This document shows positions 43,301 through 54,800 of a stretch of 64,000 nt of DNA, in pieces. The notes beneath the pieces are model-generated. The model saw nothing but the letters and a program-made list of their open reading frames with translations. It did no database searches and had not been told where the DNA came from. This DNA comes from Himantopus leucocephalus (lineage: Eukaryota; Chordata; Aves; Charadriiformes; Recurvirostridae): contig RSEF01000012.1 of assembly GCA_003993805.1 (NCBI GenBank), forward strand, positions 10,708,376-10,772,375, given 5' to 3'. Within the stretch, counting starts at the first letter, position 1, and every line of letters starts with the position of its first letter. The translations under genes and the position numbers were made by a program.

Positions 43301-46300
43301 TCCATGGCTGCCCCTCCGGGCGGGCAGGGCCCGGCGGTGCCAGCCCCGGTGGTGGCTGCCAGTGGTATGGCTGGGCCACCCCTCGCCCTGGCACGCCATA
43401 GCACAGACGGGTGCTGGGACGTGGCGAGGGGCTGCATCCTCGCCAGCCACGAGTCCTGGCCAGTGCCACGGGGATGCTTGCCCGCACCTCGGGCAGGGGG
43501 TCTCAGAGCCTCCCAGCCGACAGCAGAGCTTGTCAGGTGCGGGTCATGGTGACCATGGACGCCGACGACCCTCAGCGCACACTGACACCACTGCTGTGGC
43601 ACTGCCGGTGCTCCAGGCAGCAAGCGGGGTCCTGTGGCACTGCTAGCGTCCCCGGGGCCGGGCTGCTTCCCCAGGGTGCCGGGACTGGATGGTGGGTGAG
43701 CTGCCCTGCCGCCCGCAGAAGGGGCGAGGCAGGGAAACACTGGCGTTTTGGCAGGAGGCACTGCAGATGCTTCGCAGCCCTAACGGCTCCCCTCCGCCCG
43801 CCCGTGTCCATCTGCAAGCAGCACCAACTTTGGCATCTTCAGGGATGGGTTTTCTACTGTGTGCATGAGAAGGAGCTTCCCCTTGTCCTGCCCCGCAGGG
43901 CGGTAGCTCTCCCGGGAGGTGACCAGGCGCCTGCAGCAGTGTCACAGCCCCTGCCGCTGGGCTCCACCACCCACGGGCACCCCAGCGCGTGACGGGGATT
44001 TAGCCAGCCCGCTCCCGTGCCCCGATGCAGACCTCAGCCGCCCTCACACACCGGGTGAGGCATCGGCACTGGGGAGAAACCTGCAGGTTTTGTCTTCCAG
44101 CATCCATGAAAAAAACCTCCCGTTTTTCCAAGGAAAATTCAGTTTGGGGCCCTTACATTGGGGTGGTTCATTAGCGCATCAGCCTTGCAACTTAGCTGTT
44201 GGTTTGATCTCAATCAACTAATATCGCAGCGTAATCCACTGAAGCTTCTAATAGGCTTAGGAATAACAAGGGTTTACATCCTCATTAGCGTTCAGTGCGC
44301 TGCGGTGGGGTAACGTCCTCGGCCACGTCCTGTTGAAGAAGAGAGGAGCCTGAGGCACGGCAGCTGGGTCGTGTGCTAGGGAAGAAAAAGCCGCATCAGG
44401 GAGGAAAACCAAGTAAATTTGGGAGGTAGGGGGAATTAAGGATGGGGTAGGAAAGGGCTGGGAGTACACAAGATGCACAGCATGTCCATGCACATCCCAG
44501 CTCCAAGGGGGCTGCAAGATTCCCCTGTGCCGCTGTGCTGGACGGGCTGCGTTTCAGGGTGGGTAGGCTGGGGAGCACGGGGGCCGCCGTGCCAGCACCG
44601 CAGGCAGGCTGGGCACCGCCAGTACCCCATGTGCAGCCACTACGTAGCTCCCAAAAAAGACGCGTGAGTTAACAGCGGGATGGGTTCACACCAGGGATGG
44701 GGCTCCTCTGCTCGCTCAGCCCTCCCAGCCCCGCAGGAGCCACGCACACTCTCCAACACTCCTGGGGAGCCGAACACGCTCCCACCCCACGGGAAGCCTA
44801 ACGAAGCTGTGCAAGGTCCCGCGGTCCCCTGGCAGAAATTTGAGTGTCTGCTTTGGAGCCTCATGCTGCTTTGGACAGCACAGGCCATCTGCACAGCGAG
44901 GAGAAGGTCAGAGGAGATGTGTTGACCCCTGGGCACAGCGGGTCTGGGGAGCCTGAGGGGGTCCAGCCACCACTCCCATGGTGGTACCCTCCGCACCAGC
45001 TGCATCCCACGTGCTGCTGCTGCAGCGCTGGATCCTGGCATCACCAGTGCTTTGCCTCTCCCTAGTGCCCCGTGTTCCTGTGCTCCTCCGCCAACCACAA
45101 CCACCACCAGCTCTCACCCAGCTTCGGTTCCACCGATGGTGACAGATGGTCCCCTATCAATTATTGTTAGTGTAAATGAGGGGGTGGGAAGAGCGCATGC
45201 TGCCCACTGATTCGGGCTTTGACTGCAAGCAGGCTCCCACTCCCAGGGTGGAAACTAAATGAACACAAAGCCGGGTCTGCAACATGCCCAGCAGGTCCCC
45301 AAACCGTCTTGCACCATCCTCATGGCCGGTGGCTCTCTGTGCGGGGCTGGTGCCTCCCTTCCACCACCACCATCACCCACGCAGAAGCCAAGGCCTGGCC
45401 AGCACCCGGGCAGGGGCAGGGTGGGCAGAGCCGGCAGGGCTTGTCCTCGCGCCAGTGCCTGGGCTGAGCACATGTTTCAGGACCACCATGGGAAATACCA
45501 AGCAGGCCCTAAAGCGGTGGCTAGCGCGGCTCAGCACGTGCCGGGGAGAAGTTCCCATGGTGCTTACACAACGCTGAGGGCTGACACCTGGTGGGTGTGG
45601 ATTTCTAAGCCTCCGGAGAAGCTGGCATGTTAATTTATAAACTCCGTAGGATTCCTGAACATCGGTAATCTGCTACGATTAACTCCTCAGCCACCACAAA
45701 ACGCCTCCGGCTTGGCTGGTCCAGCACCAGCGCTGACGGGGCTGCGGCCATGCCAGCTGGGCACATGCGGTGCCCCGGGGGGATGCACGTTCCCCCCCTC
45801 CAGGCACCCACCCGAGCCCTCATGGCACCGTTAGGCTAATGCCAGAGCAGCCCTGGCCCCGCGTGCAGCTCACCCAAGAGACCTCATCGAATAAAGGACA
45901 GCGTAGCACCCGCCTGCGACAGGAATGTGCCGGCATTGCACGAGCCCCCGCCGCTGGCTGGATCACACATCGCACCTCCTCAAACTGGGGATTTGCCGTC
46001 AAGAAGCCCAATCAGGAGAGAGGCGATACTTTTAAAAAATTATGAAGGCTTTCAAGTTTATTTGTTCTAATTACCCAGCTGACAGCTAAGGGAAGGAGGA
46101 GAAAATCATTGGGGTATTACTGCCACGAAACAGTTGTAATTGAATCATTCCAGACAATAAAGCAGAGGCGCAGGTCACAGGCAGCGCATCGCTCCCCCCG
46201 CGCCAGCCTCCCAACACCCCTCACTGCCGCATTGCAATAAAAACACACCGATACGAGGAGATACCGCTCTAATAGCGGCCTATTACTGCTAATGGAAATG

Positions 46301-47814
46301 CAAGCGTGTTATCTGTGCCTGTCACCCACGCACAGAGCAGGAGCCGCTGAGCGGGCTTGGGGATAATGAGTTTACACGCTGCGGTTTGATTCCCTGCGAC
46401 GTGCAAAGGCCGTTCCTGGGCAGGGGGTGCAGCTCTCCCCTGGGACCCCCCCCAGCAGGCTGCCCCCAGCTTTTCCAGCCCTGGCTGTGGTGAGAGCAGG
46501 GTGGTGGTGCAGAAGGGGTCATGCTCACTGTGCAGCTGGGACATGGGGTGAGTGACTGCCGAGGATGGCAATGGCTCAGGGACGCTGAAGGGAAGCACCA
46601 GCTCTGCCTGTTGAGGCTCAGCCCAGCCAGGGCTCTGCCAGCCCCCTCGTGGCAGGCTGTCACGAAAGGCTTTGCCCAGGCTGTGATCCTGGNGGCCAGG
46701 GCTCTGCCAGCCCCGCAGTGGCAGGCTGTCACAAAAGGCTTTGCCCAGGCTGCGATCCTGGCTAGCAGAGCCACCGGTCCTGCCCACTTCTGGGCTTCTG
46801 CTGGGCTCTGGGCTTGCCCCAGCCTGGCACAGCAAAGCCTGGGCTGCGTCACTGAGGGCAAGTGCCAGAGGAACATCCCACCACTGCAGCAGAAGCCCAA
46901 GCAGCGCCCAGAGGCAAGCAGAGGCTGGCTCAGGGGGATGTGCAACCACACGCCGCACAGAGCAAGGGGGCACAGGAGAGCCACCGCAGGGGTGGGCACC
47001 TCTGAGCGCTGGCAGCCCTCACCTATCGTGATTCCCACCCCCCAGGTGTGCAGCTTGACACGCTGCAAGGCCACAAGCCCGGGTGCCTGGGAGACACCGG
47101 GCAAAGAGGCAGGAAGTGGGACGCAGCCCTGGCCCCATTTCTGCAGATAGCTGTGCTTGATGCAGCCCCCACATTTAGGGCGGCACAGCCTGCTCCTGGG
47201 ATTTGCACCCCGACTCTTGGCCAGGGCTGCAGCCCAGTGCCCGGCTGGCTCCCCCGGCACATGGCCAGCAGCACAGACCAGCTGCCCCGCTGCCAGCTCG
47301 GTGCTTTACCAAGCGCCCACCGCCCTCCCACCCCCCCCACCCCCCCCACGCCATCCAAGGCACCCCCCAAAGCACCAGGCGCAGGGCTGAGGGTTGGGAA
47401 CAGACATCATGATTCATTAGCACTGGATACAGGCCGTTAAACCCTCGCCGCGTGGGCTTAGTGCCTCGGCAGCTCTGCTGGGAACCAGCTGAGGTTGCAC
47501 ATGCCTTGCGGGAAGCGAACTGCCGAGTCCAGTTCTCCTAAACCCTTAACCTGGAGCAGCGACACTGGGCAGGCCCACGGGGGCGATGGCTGTGCCCCCA
47601 GTAAGGGCTGCTGCCCTCCACCACTCCTTGCCTGCCAGCACCGTGGTAGGAAAACACAATGCAAGAAGCCGAGTGCGAGAAAACTACTGCATTGCTCCCA
47701 TTTGAAGATCAGCCCCCACTGCTGGGCTTTAGCGGGCAGCAGGCACCCAAGCCGCCCCCGCCGCTTCGGTCCCCCCATGGCAGGACAGGGCAGGCAGGGC
47801 TACGTTCACAGAAG
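43301..47814. other. Intergenic region between CELSR3 and NCKIPSD
   Basis: About 4.5 kb between the CELSR3 promoter and the NCKIPSD 3' end. No gene was recognised on either strand. AT-rich islands at 44097-44300, 45140-45200, 45590-45700 and 46010-46330 contrast with the GC-rich surroundings and have dense TAAT-type and E-box motifs. They are plausible conserved non-coding elements for CELSR3. Confidence 0.6.
46627..46761. repeat. 66-bp direct repeat around a single N
   Basis: Copies 46627-46692 and 46696-46761 differ at a few positions and flank the N at 46693. Probably an unresolved assembly join. Confidence 0.85.
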
Positions 47815-49303
47815 TCCAGTTTAAGACATTTTTATTCCTCTGCATGTTACACTTAGTGTTTAAGAAAATACAGGATCCCTTTTGACATTCATACATTTTT
47901 ACAGGGGAAAAATAGGTTTCTCTACGAGGGTGGTTATTAAGCTTGGGCATTCCCAGGCTGACTTCAGGAGGTCCTTGCTCCCCACCCCGGTGGCTGCCAG
48001 ACCAACCCCCTCCGTTCCTAAGCGTCACTGCCCCAGTGCCCAGAGTCCAGGCCTGCAGAGCAGAGCTTGTGTCATCGCCTCAAGCTAAAAAAAAAAAAAA
48101 TAATACTACAGTGCCCAGTATTTCCAGTTCCTCTTTCCAATAGCTCCTACACTGGATACTGCAAAGGAAGAGCTGGGGACAGGGAGTGACCAGACTGCGC
48201 ACACGAATATTTAAGAGACCCACGTTAGTGTGTGTGACTATCTGTAACAGGGAAACAGGTTAATCCCGTTTGCTAGAAACCTAGAGGAAATATAAATAAG
48301 GGTTCCCCACACTCGTGCATAGTCACAAACAGCTACTGGACACCAGGCTCACGCTGCCACTGAGCGCTGCCACGTGGAGAGGGAGGGCAGCGAGGCAGAG
48401 CTACTATGAAGCTCAAGGCAAGAAATCCACACACTTCACGAACAGAGCACGCCTGCCCACGCACAGCCCCTCCGCTCAGGACCTCAGGGCATCGCTGCGA
48501 GAGAGGTGGCAAGCGGCAGCTTTCACTTGGCAGGACACGTCTTTGCACTGTGTCTGGGCCAAAGGCTTTCTAAGGGCAGCGTCACCTACGTGGTCATTAC
48601 TTCTAGGCTGCCAGTGTGCAAGAAATTCAGATTTAAACGTCACTATAGAAAGCAGATTGAAAAAAGCAGCTGCTGGGGTAAGACCTCTATGACCCTAGGC
48701 GGGCTGCTACCCAGAGGCAAAGCTGAGGGCCGGGAGGGAGTGAAAGGCTCACTAGACGAGGCGTTAGACAGCGAGCGAGCTACCTCCCCTTGGCAGGGCC
48801 GCAGCACATTGGCACTAGCAGCAGAAAACAAAACAGATGTTACGAAAGCTTCTTCCAAGTACCAGCGGACTCCACTTGGTCACTGCAGGGAGAGAGATGC
48901 ACATGGAAAAGAAGTGATATTCTAAGGCAAAGGCCTTTCTCTTGGGGACCTTGGGACACCAGCGCAGCTAAACACCCCACCCCATGGCTGCTAAGTCCCC
49001 CGCAAGCTCTCTGCCCTTCCCGCTAACACCAGCTGCCTAAATACCTCCTGCCCGAGTCTTGCAGGCAAACCACGTGCCAGCACCCACCTCGCTCCAACCT
49101 CCCCCGAGCACCAGGCCCCGGGGGCACCCCATGCCCTTTTTACCGCTGGCGTTTCTAAAGGGCCGGTGAACGCTGTCCCAACCTTAGGCCTCGCATGGAG
49201 GGATATAAGGTATGAGCTGTACTGGAAGGGAATGGGGAGAAAGTGTCAACAAGAGACGTCATCGATCCAAGTGGTTCAAATTCCAGTCCAAGCTGAGGGG
49301 CGG
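47815..49303 (-). other. NCKIPSD: NCKIPSD 3' UTR
   Basis: About 1.5 kb from the NCKIPSD stop to the predicted cleavage site just left of the AATAAA at 47831-47836. A 14-base A run (T in the mRNA) lies near 48087-48100. No other feature recognised. Confidence 0.75.
47831..47836 (-). terminator. NCKIPSD polyadenylation signal (AATAAA)
   Basis: TTTATT on the plus strand, AATAAA on the transcribed strand, about 1.47 kb after the stop codon. Confidence 0.78.
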
Positions 49304-51886
49304 TTAGCTGGTACCAGGAGAGATTTCTGGGAACTCCTTATAAATCTCCAAGATGATCAGTTTGTCCATCTGGCACTGCTGGCCCTCCTCCTCCTCCCCC
49401 AGGATGCGCTGCAAGATGCCCTGCAGGTCGGAGAGGCGGTGCTGGTGCTGCAGATAGGGCGTGGAGCGGATGATGGCGTGCATCAGAGAGAGATACTCCA
49501 TCCTCAGCTGCCAAGTGGGAGGGGAGACAAAACACAGAGCACAATGAAAGATTTAAAGTGAGATAAACAAGCATGCCAGCCTCCATTACAGCATGAGCGC
49601 AGGAACAGCTGCTGCTGCTCCACCAGCCAGAGAGCGACTCCAGAAGCACCTGCTTTTCCTTAAGGCTCATTAGTAGCTATGGAAAACTCTGCTTTTCCCA
49701 CAGCAACCCAGTGCTGCTCTTTACCCCCTCTCAAATGCATGCACATCCTCTGCCTCTCACAATACCAAAACAGAGAGATCCCTCCTACTATGCACAGAGG
49801 GTCCCCGTTCCCAAAGGTCCCCGGACAGAAGGGTGCAGACCACCAGCAGCCTGGCAGATCTTTCTTCAAACACACCTTTCTACTGCCATGTGCCAGGCAG
49901 GATAAATGCCCCCTTCCTCCTCAGCCCCCAAGGTTGATTTGAGCACCCAGAAAAGTTGTGCCCACCCCAGGACTCTTGCCTGCACCAGCCGGCCCCACAG
50001 AGGGCCAGGAGGAACACTGTTGCTTTGGGACTGTGGTCCCTTCCCCAAGGCCTATGGGTTACTGTAAGCACCTTGTCTCCTGGGGAGAGATCAGCAATCT
50101 GCCGCACCAGGATGTCTATCAGGACCATCATGTCCGTGTGGTAGAAGATGCTGGCTGTATCCTTGCTGGCAAAGATGTCCTGCAGAAACTTCAGCACTGA
50201 GTGCGGTGGCTGAGGCTGATGCTTGAAGATGCAAACTGGATCATCTGGGCAAGGCAGAAAGAATGTGCTAAGCCAGACGCTCCCTGTTGCCTGTGTCCTC
50301 CATCTTCAGTGCACATCCCTTCACTGGACCCTACAAGGCTTTGGAGAGGAGGCTGCCCCTGGCCCCGGCCAGCCGATCCCTGCCTGTGGCTAGCTTTGTG
50401 CTGGCAGACCTTAGTGCCTTCCACAAAGCTGCCGTAATCAGGATGGCAGCTCTGCAGGGTACAAAGCCAAGACCAAACTCATTAGCATTAGCATTAATCA
50501 TTGTTTATGTTTCACCTACCATTCCAGGTGAGAGCTCATTAGCACATCGCCTCTTGGTGCCTCCCCTTTTTACTCAACAGCTACCACTCATTTTCTCCCT
50601 GGTTTAAGTCTGGTCCAATGACCCCTCTGAAAAGCCTGTCAGAGCCTGTACCAGAAAGGAGCTTTCACCACAGAGACCAGGCTAGTACCATCCCAGAGGC
50701 AAGAAAAGAAACACTTCCAAGTTTAAATGAGCCACCACATCCTGTTCTCTTCTAAAACACGTCCCTGCAGACCCCAGAAGGGGCTTGGGGCACTGCAGCC
50801 CCCCTCCCCAGCTGTCAGGAAGGCGGGCAAAAGAGAAGCATCTTCATTAGGTTGTGGCCCCTCTCTTTCTTCCCCCAGTCCCTCGCATTAAGGTTATCCC
50901 TGCAGGGAATCTGGCAGGGAAAGGGCTAAAACAAAGGCTTTGGGAGGAGGCCAGACAGAAGAGCACCGAGATGCTGGCTGCCCTCAAGCTGATATAGTGC
51001 AGAGACAGTGATTTGCAACCCCAAAGAGAACTAAAGCCGGAGTAAGATGAGCTGCAAGCATCACAGGATGAGTTATTTACCAGCAAATCAACAAATGAAT
51101 CTCAGGCAGCAAAGTCCCTGTGCCCCAGACGGTATTAGAAAGCACAATAGTGGCATGCAGCACAGGCAGAAATACCTGGCACTGCTCTTCCTGCAGAGAT
51201 CTCCAGCTTTCTAGCAATCTGCTTTGCAAAAGCTCTACACGTACAGTGGATTTCACTCCACGCCTGGAGCAGACACAAAGCTAACCCTCTGCCGGCAATT
51301 CTGAAATAGGAAGTTCCACTCTAAGCAGCATTTTGGAAGGCAAGACCTCCCTCTGGAGCTGTCCCCCCGGGCAGACGATTGGCAGCTGAGGTTTGTGTGC
51401 CAGCACTGATGGAGTCCTGTCTGTCCAAGGACAGAGGTGGCCCAGGATCAGCTTTCCCCCCAGATAAGAGCTTGCCTACGTTGCAGCCAGCCGTGCTGTG
51501 AGATGGGGCTGACCTGGCCCAGAATTACATGCAAGTGGCAGCCCAGAAGCCTCTCCTCTCTTCCTAGGTGCCATCAGCATCACTTTATTCTTCGTGCAGC
51601 TCCGTCCTCAGCAGTGCAGCCTGTCACCCTCACAAACTCACCAGGAAGCAGCACGTCCTGCCTCAGCCAACAGCTCCTCAGCTACCTGCATCCCCCGACA
51701 CATCCCATCCCTTAACAAGCACCGGGCTCCTCTCCCTGTGTCACCATTAGCTGCACCCCCTGCCAGGCACATAATAGTGCCGCAAACACTCACCTCCCCT
51801 GTTCAGCAGCAGCAGCAGCTTTTCCGTGAAAGTCTTGACATTCGAGTGCTTGCTTATTGTAGTCATGATCACACTGTGTTCTGGAA
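49304..51886 (-). CDS. NCKIPSD: NCKIPSD last three coding exons
   Basis: Exons 51794-51886, 50072-50244 and 49304-49507 (stop TAA at 49304-49306). The first begins by completing a Val codon ([19 protein letters not shown]) and contains a leucine run encoded by CTG repeats. The second gives [20 protein letters not shown]; its donor is the less common AAG|GTGCTT. The third is [20 protein letters not shown] through to the stop. Intervening introns of about 1.5 kb (50245-51793) and 0.56 kb (49508-50071) show nothing recognisable. Confidence 0.93.
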
Positions 51887-54800
51887 CTAAGGAAGAAACC
51901 TGTTCAGCACATCCCTTTGTTTCCTGAAGGCCACGGTAATAATAAGAAAAAAAACCCACACCACAGTGGAGGGCTCCTACTTCACATCAGTGCTCTGCGG
52001 AGCTTTGTGGAACCACAGTCTATCAGGGCTATGGAAAGTTTCAGCCCCACACAGTGGGTGGGCAGGGAGAGGGAAAGTGAAATAAATCTGGAAACAACAC
52101 ACGAAACACTTGGGACTTCATGCTTTCTATGTGCATCTGATTCACGTGTGGGCTCCAGTCCTGCCAGCCAATTACTGTGAAATACCTTGCAAAGGCTTTT
52201 TGTTGTCAAACATGTCCTCTGCCCACAACCCTCTGAGGCCAAGGGTTCCACTCTCTGCCATCTTCTTACTTCATACTTACTTCAAATGCCCCGCTGGCAT
52301 TTATTGCCTTGCAAGCTCTCACAAGAAGGGATGACCAGGTCCCAGGAGCATGCCAGAAAGGAAAAATTCTTCTTCCCTGCTCTTGGCACGGGGCTGTGCA
52401 AGGGTAGGGGCTGAAAACTTCTTCTAGGAAATGTCCTCTAGCCTGCTTTGGGGCGATTTGTTGTAACTAAAATACGTTCACCCTAGCAGACTTTATGCAT
52501 GTGTGTGAGTGTGCACACTCAGAAGCATCCAAACAGCACCGTGTGGCTGTTTCTGTGGCACAGGGCTGGCAACCCTCTAATATTTCACAGGCTGTGAGGT
52601 GCTTTAGGATCCTTTACATCGAAGGGCATCAATATAAAATGCTTTTAGGGGAGTTTTTTAACTAATGCTGCACCACTGAACTGTAAGACAGATGAATCTT
52701 GCAGATAGAGGAATAAAAAAATTCAATCCACTAATACGAACCTGAACATCATTTAACATGTTCTTAGCATCAGAGAACAAGTCCCTGCTCTCAGCTACAC
52801 CCCAGGTGGGCAATAATCCCCCAGAAACACACTGCCTGTCATGCATTATTGCCTAATTACTGCAGCCAGGAAGTATATGGGTGAGTGTGAGAAGGGGTAA
52901 TGAATGAAAGCAGCAGAGACTATACTTAATCAGTCTCTGCGCAATCAACTTTCACATGAAATTAGAAACTTTCACATAAATTTTAATGAAGCGCAACTCA
53001 AAATAACAGGTAAATTACTGGACATGTCCTTGCTGCTTTATTCTCCCTTCTCTCCACAAAGCCAAGAATAAAGCCGTGAAGGAGAACAAGAGGAAGTAAT
53101 TAACTAAAGACAATTGGAGCAACAGGAGATTTTGGGTTAAGGAGTGGCATCTCTTAGCAGGACCTGGAACTACTCTCCAATCTTCCAACAGGCTTCAAAA
53201 CTCACAGGCAGCGAGAGGGCAAATGCCCTTCTCTAGGGATCAGATGTGTTGTCCGTTCTCATGGAGCTCAGCAGGGGAGGGAGGACAGAGAATGAGGGCA
53301 CTCGGGAGAGAGCGCAGCTCAGGCCAACGTTGAACAGCCTGGCCGCAACATACGGGCATTGAGTGAGCTTCAAGAGGTGCAGACAGGTAAGCAGAAGGTT
53401 TATCAAGGCTTACAGAAGGCAGAGGACTCTCTTTCTGGACTGGTACTGAGAAATGCCTGTTGAAGCATCTTCTCTCCCAAATCAGCTGCGTCTACGAGTT
53501 AACCCCACTCATGTTCTGCAAGCGCAGCCCAGCAACTTGATCCAGGCAGTGTGGAAGTACAGAGAGAAATCTGCTGGGCTTCACAGAGCTGCTGTGCCCC
53601 AGAGGGTCAGTTGGTTGAACACGGGCTCTCAGACAGGTTTTTCCTCTAGGGATTTGCACAATATTTAAACACAATGTCTTGCCAGAGGCTAGGTGAGCTG
53701 CAGAGGTTATCCTAGCACTATGAAGACCCAGTGAGATTCTCCCTCCCCATTCTTCACGCCCTCATTCCAGACCACTGAAATCCTGCCAAGGCAGAGCAGC
53801 ACCAAACCAACCTGGAATGTGGAGATTGAAGGCCAGAAGGACGTTGACAAATAGGTCAGGCAGCTGGTCGGTGGTGTCCGAGGGCAGCCCATCCTCAATC
53901 ACATCCAGCAGGAATTGCACAAACTGAGAGTTGAGATGTTCTGCGCAAGGACAAAAAGGCACACTGAAAATAAACCAAGCAACAAGGGATGATGCAAGCC
54001 ACTTCTCTGTGCTTTTATGCTTAAAAACTATTAGTGGAGTGCCAGTATCAGCCTCCAGGGAATTAACAATCCTGAAAGTTGATGAGACAGACTACCGAAG
54101 TGTCTTTGTGTGAGAGACAAGTGGCTCAGAGAACTATCCACAGTGCAGGGGAATGCTGGAAGTTGGTCGCCCACTGGCAATTTTTGGCAAAAACCACCAA
54201 ATCCTGCTCTAGCTGTTGTCACAGCATCACTGCTGCCAACGAAGGCTTCAGGTAGGAAGAGATTTGTATTCTTGACCATTGGTTTAATCCATCTATTCAA
54301 AAAGAAAAAGTAATCATCCAGATCATTAGGAATAACCCATTTTTCAATTTAGCTATTAGGAAAGCTCAGGAGCTCATGCAAGTAAGTCCACCTGCAGGAA
54401 ATAATTGCCAGGGTTACATGAGGAGAGAAAAGCAGGAGGTGTGGAGGCTTATTCCACAGTCTCTACTGCACCAGCTTAAATCTTGTGTACGTTTACTGGG
54501 GTGTTGAGGTGAAGCTGCTGAGGAGATGCTTATAAAAATCTCTACTGCTTTTCTAGGGAAACAGAGCCCAGAGCTTCCCAAATACGGGGAACACAACATG
54601 GCCTGGGGAAGAAGCAGGCAGGCAGGGCTTTCTGGCTGAAGGTTGGAGTGAAAGGACAGAGGATAAAACAGGCAGTTCCGGCACGCTGTTTGCATTTCCT
54701 TATTGACTGCAATACCCTTAATCATCTCCGCTTTCCCTAAGAGCTTGAAATACACAAGGCGGCACTGTCCTGTTAGAAGGGAGACCAGGAAGAGGCCACA

